From contig JAJDBL010000102.1 of assembly GCA_029261375.1 (NCBI GenBank), positions 1 to 5,958 of the forward strand: a stretch of 5,958 nt of DNA. The letters run 5' to 3'. Source of the stretch: Nitrospirales bacterium (GTDB lineage: Bacteria > Nitrospirota > Nitrospiria > Nitrospirales > UBA2166). A program made the position numbers and the translations under genes. The notes below the pieces were generated by a model. That model ran no database searches. It was not told the origin of the DNA and worked only from the letters and a program-made list of their open reading frames with translations. Below, one piece after another: positions 1-4,977 of this stretch (position 1 is the first letter of the stretch; every line of letters begins with the position of its first letter).

Positions 1-233
1 CCATCGATGAGTATGACGGTGTCTCGTTTGACTATGTTGTGACAGTCTGTGATCAAGCAAAGGAATCGTGTCCAACCAAGCCAGTAGCACCTACACGCTT
101 GCATTGGAGTATTGACGATCCTGCGAGTCTGAGCGGATCAAGTGATGAACGCCAAGCGGAGTTTGCACGTGTCCGCGACATCATTGCTGAGCGCGTCAAG
201 CTGTTTATTCAAGAGAACAGCACCGAGACATAG
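1..233 (+). CDS. arsC: Arsenate reductase, thioredoxin-coupled LMW-PTP type (3' part)
   Basis: This is the C-terminal part of an arsenate reductase of the low-molecular-weight tyrosine-phosphatase fold, the family that reduces arsenate to arsenite in the cytoplasm using thioredoxin. The reading frame (codons from base 3) is open to the left edge, so the gene starts outside the window and the ATG/GTG codons seen inside it are internal. About 76 residues are visible, ending at TAG 231-233. The diagnostic stretch is VVTVCDQAKESCP: two cysteines separated by six residues, matching the resolving pair Cys82/Cys89 of the pI258-type enzyme. It is followed by the family-typical HWSIDDPA segment and a C-terminal helix (FARVRDIIAERVKLFI). 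The P-loop with the nucleophilic cysteine lies outside the window and cannot be checked. A phosphatase lacking arsenate activity is the main alternative, but the spaced cysteine pair argues against it. Confidence 0.88.
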   Translation, partial: IDEYDGVSFDYVVTVCDQAKESCPTKPVAPTRLHWSIDDPASLSGSSDERQAEFARVRDIIAERVKLFIQENSTET

Positions 234-256
234 GGTTTTCCCGCCAGTGTTGCTCT

Positions 257-272
257 GCCATCACGCGATGGC
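257..272 (+). terminator. Short hairpin after arsC, weak terminator candidate
   Basis: A perfect 6-bp stem (GCCATC / GATGGC) with a four-base loop starts 24 bases after the arsC stop and is followed by GTTTATAT rather than a true T-run. It is in the right place for the end of the arsC transcript, but the stem is short and the tail is poor, so intrinsic termination is only a possibility. Confidence 0.25.
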
Positions 273-482
273 GTTTATATCAACGTAGAACTCATCGTTT
301 CTGGAACACCCAAAGCAGTTTTGGCGTCGACGATCGTGATTTGTGTCGAGAGCCAGGTGTGAGAACTGGCAAGCACGAGGCGGTCGAGTTCGACCCACGT
401 GGTGAAATGTTTGTGTGGCGGCTAGAGATGACGGGTGGTGGCAAAGATTGTGGTAGTGTTGCTGCAGAAGAACGTCTCGATG

Positions 483-794
483 TTATGGAATTTCGATCTT
501 GATTTCTCCGTTTTCAACCTTGACATCGTAGCACTTTACTCCGGTTCCAGTTCGAGTCAAACACGCGCCAGTTTTGGCGTCAAACTGCCACGCATGCCAC
601 GGACATTCGATGATCCCGTCCTTGAGGGTGCCTAGACCAAGTGGGCCACCTTGATGAATGCAATCGTTGTCAATTACGTGATACGTTCCGTCAATGTTTG
701 AGATCGCATATTCATGGTCGCCGTCACTGGCGGTAATCACCGATCCGGGTCCACCGACCTCTTCGACCGATGCGATACTTCGAAAACGAGCCAT
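483..794 (-). CDS. Rieske [2Fe-2S] ferredoxin-like protein
   Basis: This encodes a 103-residue soluble Rieske protein, a small cytoplasmic electron carrier of the type that serves ring-hydroxylating oxygenases or resembles the NirD subunit. The cluster-binding motifs are intact: C45-I-H47 followed by QGGPLG, and C64-P-W-H67, 16 residues later, followed by AWQFD. The rest is the usual all-beta fold, with no signal peptide, membrane segment or extra domain. The frame is open upstream to an ATG at 893, but the start at 794 is preferred: AGGAGG lies four bases upstream of it, the homologous fold starts at MARFRS, and a promoter lies inside the upstream extension. A second ATG directly before it (797) is too close to the ribosome site. 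The gene is divergent from the nitroreductase-like gene at 933. No oxygenase or nitrite reductase subunit is visible, so its redox partner is unknown. Confidence 0.9.
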   Translation of the reverse strand: MARFRSIASVEEVGGPGSVITASDGDHEYAISNIDGTYHVIDNDCIHQGGPLGLGTLKDGIIECPWHAWQFDAKTGACLTRTGTGVKCYDVKVENGEIKIEIP

Positions 795-798
795 CATG

Positions 799-804
799 CC
801 TCCT
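799..804 (-). promoter_or_regulatory. Ribosome binding site AGGAGG of the Rieske gene
   Basis: On the - strand a perfect AGGAGG sits four bases before the ATG at 794 and one base before the ATG at 797. It decides the start in favour of the 103-residue product over the 136-residue open frame. Confidence 0.75.
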
Positions 805-843
805 GTAGGGACTGCGATATGATGATTGAGCGACAACCGGCGG

Positions 844-872
844 ATCATAACATGACGATTTTTGAGGGGCAA
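844..872 (-). promoter_or_regulatory. Sigma70-type promoter for the Rieske gene
   Basis: Reading on the - strand, TTGCCC (872-867, 4 of 6 to the -35 consensus) is followed after exactly 17 bases by TATGAT (849-844, 5 of 6 to the -10 consensus). Transcription would begin near 837, giving a leader of roughly 40 bases that contains the AGGAGG site. The promoter lies in the 138-base divergent spacer, so it may be co-regulated with the + strand gene. I found no equally good promoter for that gene. Confidence 0.5.
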
Positions 873-914
873 CTTCGCGTATGTACAACACATGACACGC
901 TAAGATTGCCTTAA

Positions 915-921
915 GCGGAGG
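915..921 (+). promoter_or_regulatory. Ribosome binding site GCGGAGG of the nitroreductase-like gene
   Basis: GCGGAGG lies 11 bases before the ATG at 933, slightly longer than ideal spacing. It is the only purine-rich site near this start and supports it. Confidence 0.5.
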
Positions 922-932
922 CTGCACCGTAC

Positions 933-2654
933 ATGGAACAGACAACCCCTGAAATGGATCCTCACAAAATGGTCATGACCTATCACGAGGAAACGAAGCA
1001 TCACTTTGATCGTTATGCGCGGTCGCTAGTGCATATGGATTGGGCGAATCAGCCTAATCCATTCCGACGATTTGACGACACCCCGCTGATTCGGCTGCCG
1101 CTTCTGACAGCTGAGCACGAGCCGACATCTCCTCAGTACGATCAGCTCTACCGCGTGGGATCCATTCAGGCTCAATCAGTCAACATCAATAGCATCTCTC
1201 GATTCTTCGAGTACTCTCTTGCCGTGTCCGCGTGGAAGCAATCGGGTGCAACGCGCTGGGCGCTTCGGTGCAATCCCTCCAGTGGCAATCTCCATCCGAC
1301 TGAGGGATATCTGGTCGCAGGTGCGGTCCAGGGATTAGAAGCTGGACCGGGGGTGTATCACTATGCGCCAAAAGAGCATGGGCTCGAGCAACGTGGAACG
1401 TGCTCTGAGGAATCGTTCACAACCCTCATGGACGCTTTTCCACGCGACTCTTTTCTGGTGGGTCTGACTTCAATCCATTGGAGGGAAGCATGGAAGTATG
1501 GAGAGCGGGCTTTTCGATACTGTCAGCATGATGTCGGGCATGCGATTGGTGCCTTGAGGATAGCGGCGGCAACATTGGGATGGAATCTCTTGTTATTGGA
1601 TCATCAGCCAGACGACGAGATTGAAATGTTGTTAGGCCTCAATCGCACCGAAGATTTTGTTCAGGCAGAATCTGAAGCACCAGATTGCATTGCTGTGGTA
1701 TATCCGAATTCTACAGATGTGAGCCACAGGTTTCCGCTTTCGATTGATTCAACGTTTCTCAAAAGCAGGTGGAAACCAACGTGGTGTGGCAGGGCAAATC
1801 GACTCAGCCGCAATCCTCCCTTTCCTTGGAGCATTATTGATGCGGTCTCGACCGCATCGCGTCGTGGTGGCGTCGACAAACCGGTGATGGAATCAACGAT
1901 GAATGTTGCCTCGAGCAGCAATGGAACTGACGCAAGAAATCTCGAGTGTTCACTCCCGGCCGGAAAAATTATCCGACAACGCCGAAGTGCCGTTGCATTT
2001 GACGGAGAGACGTCGATCTCGATGGAACAGTTTGTGACGATGCTCGCGCGCGTCGTCCCCCATGCAGAGCGAGAGCTCACGTCGCGACCTATGCCGTGGG
2101 ATGCTGTGCCCTGGGACCCGACAATTCACTTAGCCCTCTTTATACATCGCGTGGTGGGTTTAACGCCGGGACTCTACATGCTCGTTCGCGACCTCAACAA
2201 ACTCAGCGCGTTGAAACGGTCGTTCCGTGCACAGTTTCCGTGGGAATCTCCTTCACAGGCACCGCCGGACTTACCGCTGTTTCTACTCGAGGAAGGCGAC
2301 GCGCAAGAACTTGCCGCGCGCGTGAGTTGTGGGCAGGACATCGCAGGCATGAGCGCGTTTTCACTCGGCATGATCGCTGAATTCGAACTGAGTTTGCGGG
2401 AGCGAGGACCGTGGTTCTATCGACGTCTATTCTGGGAAACCGGAATGATAGGGCAAGTCCTGTATCTCGAGGCAGAAGCAGCAGGAGTACGTGCAACGGG
2501 CATTGGATGTTTCTTTGATGATCCGGTGCATCAACTACTAGGAATTTCCGACCGAACGTTTCAATCGTTGTATCACTTCACCACCGGAGGAGCCGTCGAC
2601 GACCCACGACTCACCCTCTTGCCAGCCTATGACGACGAGCGGGTTGCTCAATAG
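933..2654 (+). CDS. Tandem-domain nitroreductase / SagB-ThcOx-family dehydrogenase
   Basis: The 573-residue product carries two nitroreductase-fold halves of the SagB/ThcOx type, FMN-dependent oxidoreductases best known for oxidising azolines to azoles in RiPP biosynthesis. The first half spans about 15-260: an N-terminal segment YHEETKHHFDRYAR, then RCNPSSGNLHPTEGY (112-126), which is the family signature, and YGERAFRYCQHDVGHA (189-204) leading into the FMN-pocket helix. A low-complexity linker (about 262-340) joins the second half (about 343-560), which has IIRQRRSAVAFDG (346-358), GLYMLV (413-418) and a closing segment GMIGQVLYLEAEAAGVRATG (504-523) followed by CFFDDPVHQLLG. No signal peptide or membrane segment is seen. 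It is divergent from the Rieske gene and convergent with the zinc-ribbon gene. No precursor peptide or cyclodehydratase is near, so azole formation should not be assumed; the true substrate is unknown. Confidence 0.85.
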   Translation: MEQTTPEMDPHKMVMTYHEETKHHFDRYARSLVHMDWANQPNPFRRFDDTPLIRLPLLTAEHEPTSPQYDQLYRVGSIQAQSVNINSISRFFEYSLAVSAWKQSGATRWALRCNPSSGNLHPTEGYLVAGAVQGLEAGPGVYHYAPKEHGLEQRGTCSEESFTTLMDAFPRDSFLVGLTSIHWREAWKYGERAFRYCQHDVGHAIGALRIAAATLGWNLLLLDHQPDDEIEMLLGLNRTEDFVQAESEAPDCIAVVYPNSTDVSHRFPLSIDSTFLKSRWKPTWCGRANRLSRNPPFPWSIIDAVSTASRRGGVDKPVMESTMNVASSSNGTDARNLECSLPAGKIIRQRRSAVAFDGETSISMEQFVTMLARVVPHAERELTSRPMPWDAVPWDPTIHLALFIHRVVGLTPGLYMLVRDLNKLSALKRSFRAQFPWESPSQAPPDLPLFLLEEGDAQELAARVSCGQDIAGMSAFSLGMIAEFELSLRERGPWFYRRLFWETGMIGQVLYLEAEAAGVRATGIGCFFDDPVHQLLGISDRTFQSLYHFTTGGAVDDPRLTLLPAYDDERVAQ

Positions 2655-2740
2655 TATATACGTCTTTTCGTGCGGCTAAATTGGCAACTAGAGAGATCTA
2701 TAGTCAAGTGGGGGAGCTGCTGAGATGCCAAGGAAAGGAA

Positions 2741-3010
2741 CTACGGAACAATGATTGGAGCGTCGTTCTGGTCGTTGTCTGTCCTTGACCCTGTGGTGGT
2801 CCCGCACTGTGCGCAAAAATACTCGTGCAGATTTCCGGTGGGAAGAACGAGAAGCAACCGCTCTTGTGCGGGTGTAGCCTGACGGCACTTCGGGCAAAAC
2901 AGCAGTGATGCGCGGAGCGCACCGAATTGCGACTCAGGATCTTGTTGCGGCGGTGCCGCACGCTTGCCCATCGCACGCGCCCACGAGTTTTTCGGACGAC
3001 CAGAATTCAT
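2741..3010 (-). CDS. Small zinc-ribbon protein, function unknown
   Basis: This 89-residue protein has one evident feature, a zinc-ribbon-like pair of knuckles: C39-P-K-C42 and C66-A-Q-C69, with 23 residues between them (including LLLVLPTGNLHEYF), followed by GTTTGSRT. The N-terminal 35 residues are basic and look disordered, and the last 12 are polar. Such short proteins may bind nucleic acid or a protein partner, but no function can be named. The start is uncertain: ATG at 3010 has no recognisable ribosome site, and a second in-frame ATG at 2971 (Met14) also lacks one. A possible promoter ends just before 3010, which would make the message leaderless from the first ATG. The ribbon is the same in either case. 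It follows the frameshifted MreB-like gene by 56 bases and converges with the nitroreductase-like gene. Confidence 0.68.
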   Translation of the reverse strand: MNSGRPKNSWARAMGKRAAPPQQDPESQFGALRASLLFCPKCRQATPAQERLLLVLPTGNLHEYFCAQCGTTTGSRTDNDQNDAPIIVP

Positions 3011-3017
3011 ACGCGAG

Positions 3018-3047
3018 ATACTAACGAACTGTTTCCGAGGGGGTCAA
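3018..3047 (-). promoter_or_regulatory. Possible promoter of the zinc-ribbon gene
   Basis: On the - strand TTGACC (3047-3042, 5 of 6 to the -35 consensus) is separated by 18 bases from TAGTAT (3023-3018, 4 of 6 to the -10 consensus). The predicted transcript start falls at about 3011, right at the ATG at 3010. Chance occurrence is possible. Confidence 0.3.
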
Positions 3048-3270
3048 GGGAAGGAGTCACACCGTTTCACTTGGCCACGTTGGAATATCGGAAATATATC
3101 CTATCTGCTGACTTAAAGATGGCCTCACGAACACCGGCTTCCATGGCTGCATTGGCTAGTACAATACATTCATACCCTCCAAAGGCCTTCGATACCGACG
3201 CCGCATTATGAAATACGAGGCGCGGGCTTAGAATGACAATGCTGGGCTTCAGCATCTTGATGGCGTGTCG

Positions 3271-3277
3271 AAAAAAA
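3271..3277 (-). other. Run of seven T (coding strand) at the frameshift point
   Basis: The coding strand reads CTA TTTTTTT CGA. Six T would keep the MreB-like protein in one frame; seven shift it. Restoring the frame needs +1 movement or loss of one T. A -1 shift here meets a TGA within ten codons, so it is not a standard -1 slippery site. Confidence 0.6.
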
Positions 3278-3305
3278 TAGTTCCAAAAGGGACTCTTTTG
3301 TTAGG

Positions 3306-3341
3306 CTACCTGTTTGGAGGGGTGCTCCATCAAACAGGTAG
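3306..3341. repeat. Perfect 11-bp inverted repeat inside the MreB-like gene
   Basis: The arms CTACCTGTTTG (3306-3316) and CAAACAGGTAG (3331-3341) are perfect complements around a 14-base spacer, in which GAG/CTC could add a short inner stem. It lies within coding sequence, 28 bases upstream (in the gene's direction) of the seven-T run. It is not followed closely by a T-run, so it is unlikely to be a simple terminator. Confidence 0.65.
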
Positions 3342-3605
3342 AACCGCTCTGACGGCGTTGTGAGTATCGATAATTCGCCCACAGCAAGAATATGTCTATC
3401 ATCCGATCCCGTGCTGACATGTATTATTGGGACCAAATTCTCGATTCTGTCTCTATATCGAAAACTAACATGATCTATATTCAATGTGATCTCTATTTCG
3501 TTGCCTAGAACCTTGTGAAATAGACTTGCCAACAGATTCATTGGATCGTAGAAATTGGGCAGTGCGTGTGTTCTTTGGAGTAACTAATTCTAAGGCTTGC
3601 CAAGC

Positions 3606-4028
3606 TCATTCCCCCAATATCTGAATCACAATCTCCCGCGTTCGAGGACGCGTGTCATAGTCGACAATCACGATCTGTTGCCATGTGCCTAGAGTCATCA
3701 CGCCTTCATTGAATGGAATGGTGACGGACGGCCCCTGAAGTTGTCCGCGTAGGTGACTGTGGCCGTTGTCTTCGCCTGCGTTGAGTGTGTTGTGTTGCAG
3801 GTTGGGATTGGCTGGCATGAGGCGCTCCATCAACGCTTTGGTGTCTGCACGGATGCCGGGTTCATCTTCAATGATCATCACCGCTGCGGTGGTGTGTTTG
3901 ATGAACACGGTGAGAATCCCACCCTGCAGTCCAGAGTCCTGAAGTTGTTTCTGGACCTTCGACGTGATGTTCTCGACGTGACAATCGCCTCTCATGTCCA
4001 CCGTGATGGTAGAAGAGGTGACCGCCAC
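3606..4028 (-). CDS. yjbQ: YjbQ/UPF0047 family protein (secondary thiamine-phosphate synthase-like)
   Basis: The 140-residue product matches the YjbQ (UPF0047) family over its whole usual length. Members fold as a small beta-alpha protein that forms trimers, and some show weak thiamine-phosphate synthase activity; the physiological role is unsettled. Signature segments are all present: FIKHTTAAVMIIEDEPG (42-58), with H45 and the acidic pair around E54-E56; NGHSHLRGQLQGPSVTIPF (88-106), with H90 and H92 as probable metal or substrate ligands; LGTWQQIVIVDYDTRPRTRE (113-132), the family's closing motif. The start is GTG at 4028, overlapping the upstream gene's TAG by one base (TAGTG), which suggests translational coupling. 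There is no strong ribosome site of its own. The upstream partners are an HD-domain protein and Lhr, so a thiamine role is not supported by context. Confidence 0.9.
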   Translation of the reverse strand: MAVTSSTITVDMRGDCHVENITSKVQKQLQDSGLQGGILTVFIKHTTAAVMIIEDEPGIRADTKALMERLMPANPNLQHNTLNAGEDNGHSHLRGQLQGPSVTIPFNEGVMTLGTWQQIVIVDYDTRPRTREIVIQILGE

Positions 4029-4939
4029 TACGCGATACCTGTGGATGCGAGATGTCGCAGGTTTGTGTGTTCGCGTCTACTGAGGGGAAGTTTTCGTGCT
4101 TGCATGATGATCTGATCGAATGCCCCCTCAGCCGCGAGTGTCACAAGGGTATTTACCACTTTAGCGCTAATGATTCCCTCCTGACGCAAGGTATAGAGGT
4201 ACTCGATCGCGGCGTTGAGTTTTTCTTCATTGCGACAATAGTAGTCCCGGCCGCGTTGATGATTGTTGTACGCTTCAAATTGTTCGCATGCAACGAGAAC
4301 TTCGCCTAACTGGTGAATCCACGGTGCATCGTTCGCCATCTTCTCCGGATAATAATAGTAGAGAGTGATGCGTGTCATCCAGGGTGCCCATGTGATGCCA
4401 AGTGACGCCAGATGCGGTTTAGTTTCCCGGAGGCGTCGATTCATCCGTCGTGAGAATCCCAGTCGCATTTCGACCTGTTCTTTGGCCCAGGCATCCATCT
4501 GAATCCCGGTTTGCTCGAGATCTGTTGTGTAGTGTTTCAGAAATGCCTCTGTCTCGCGGCCGTATGTGGTCTGAGGGAAGACCGCTCGCCACTCTCGTGG
4601 GCGGGTAGGAATCTTGTGATCGCGTGCCCACGACCAGATGCGCCCGAACAGCTTGCGATCTAACCCGGCGCGGCCGAGGTCGTGCAAAATGCAGGCAATT
4701 TGGTAGTCGATCACTCGTTCCCGCGGGTGCCCAAGTCGTAGCGCCACTGCGGCGCACATTCTGGCCGTTCGCAAGGCATGTTGTTTGTCGTATCCACGAA
4801 TGATGTGGCCTGGTCTGGTGGGGTGTGGATAGTCATAGAGTCGAAGCAACGTGGAAGCAAGAGATTGGGTAACGAGCAGAGGGGCTGGATCTCGTTTGGC
4901 GTTTTTCCGAGGTGTTGTCTTTAGTCTGCTCGACGTCAT
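4028..4939 (-). CDS. HD-domain phosphohydrolase-like protein
   Basis: The 303-residue product contains an HD-type metal-dependent phosphohydrolase domain. H54 (in YDKQHALRTARM) and H86-D87 (in CILHDLGRAGLD) are placed as the first ligands. Further on, LGEVLVACEQFEAYNN (211-226) sits where HD-GYP proteins have VADVFDAL, with the aspartate replaced by Q/E; YYYYPEK (194-200) stands where the HH..GYP motif would be, without its histidines. It therefore resembles a diverged HD-GYP/HD relative and is unlikely to be a classical cyclic-di-GMP phosphodiesterase. The first 25 residues are basic and unstructured; there are no membrane segments or signal. The ATG at 4939 has no clear ribosome site and lies 38 bases after the lhr stop; the end overlaps yjbQ by one base. 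The substrate may be a nucleotide or nucleic acid, which is inferred from lhr next to it, but this is not shown. Confidence 0.75.
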   Translation of the reverse strand: MTSSRLKTTPRKNAKRDPAPLLVTQSLASTLLRLYDYPHPTRPGHIIRGYDKQHALRTARMCAAVALRLGHPRERVIDYQIACILHDLGRAGLDRKLFGRIWSWARDHKIPTRPREWRAVFPQTTYGRETEAFLKHYTTDLEQTGIQMDAWAKEQVEMRLGFSRRMNRRLRETKPHLASLGITWAPWMTRITLYYYYPEKMANDAPWIHQLGEVLVACEQFEAYNNHQRGRDYYCRNEEKLNAAIEYLYTLRQEGIISAKVVNTLVTLAAEGAFDQIIMQARKLPLSRREHTNLRHLASTGIA

Positions 4940-4977
4940 GGAAGAAGTCTGTCTGGGTGTGGACGAAAAGGCCTGTC

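Larger units (their letters stand above)
3067..3541 (-). pseudogene. MreB-like small actin-fold protein, split by a one-base frameshift
   Basis: Two overlapping - strand frames (3541-3206 and 3255-3067) join into one sensible protein of about 157 residues if one T is dropped from a run of seven (bases 3277-3271). The first frame gives KESLLELFF, then drifts into an unlike tail (STRHQDAEAQ). Dropping one T gives FFRHAIKMLKPSIVIL and runs on to the stop at 3067. The restored protein has the pattern of short rod-shape-determining (MreB-like) proteins: an N-terminal beta region with a HILAVGEL strand, a helix before LKPSIVILSP, and a helix-strand unit AAMEAGVREAIF resembling MreB's AAGAREV segment. 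Only the first actin subdomain is represented, and no complete ATP-binding site is visible. The start ATG at 3541 lacks a clear ribosome site. The break may be a sequencing error, a true inactivating mutation, or +1 recoding. The family call is weak; the frameshift reading is stronger. Confidence 0.5.

Noticed and set aside
234..482. Gap between arsC and the Rieske gene, including a 48-codon - strand open frame (about 421-275) with protein-like composition
   Set aside because: The frame has no ATG at a sensible place (only an inner GTG) and no ribosome site, and the sequence matches no family I recognise. The gap is treated as non-coding or a possible gene remnant.
435..635. + strand open frame of 66 residues
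   Set aside because: It runs antisense through the Rieske gene, whose conserved motifs explain the sequence.
933..2654. A RiPP (thiazole/oxazole peptide) cluster
   Set aside because: No cyclodehydratase, precursor peptide, or transporter is seen on either side within the window.
2655..2740. Bidirectional terminator between the convergent nitroreductase-like and zinc-ribbon genes
   Set aside because: I found no stable stem followed by a T-run in either direction in these 86 bases.
2704..2976. - strand open frame of 90 residues overlapping the zinc-ribbon gene in another frame
   Set aside because: Arginine- and serine-rich shadow with no motif; the overlapping frame with paired CxxC knuckles is far more plausible.
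3271..3277. Programmed -1 frameshift site of the insertion-sequence type
   Set aside because: A -1 shift leads quickly to a stop; only +1 restores the long frame, and there is no transposase-like sequence.
3306..3341. Rho-independent terminator
   Set aside because: The stem is inside coding sequence and the T-run is 28 bases away, not directly after the stem.
3753..4115. + strand open frame of 120 residues
   Set aside because: Antisense to yjbQ and the HD gene, both with clear family motifs.
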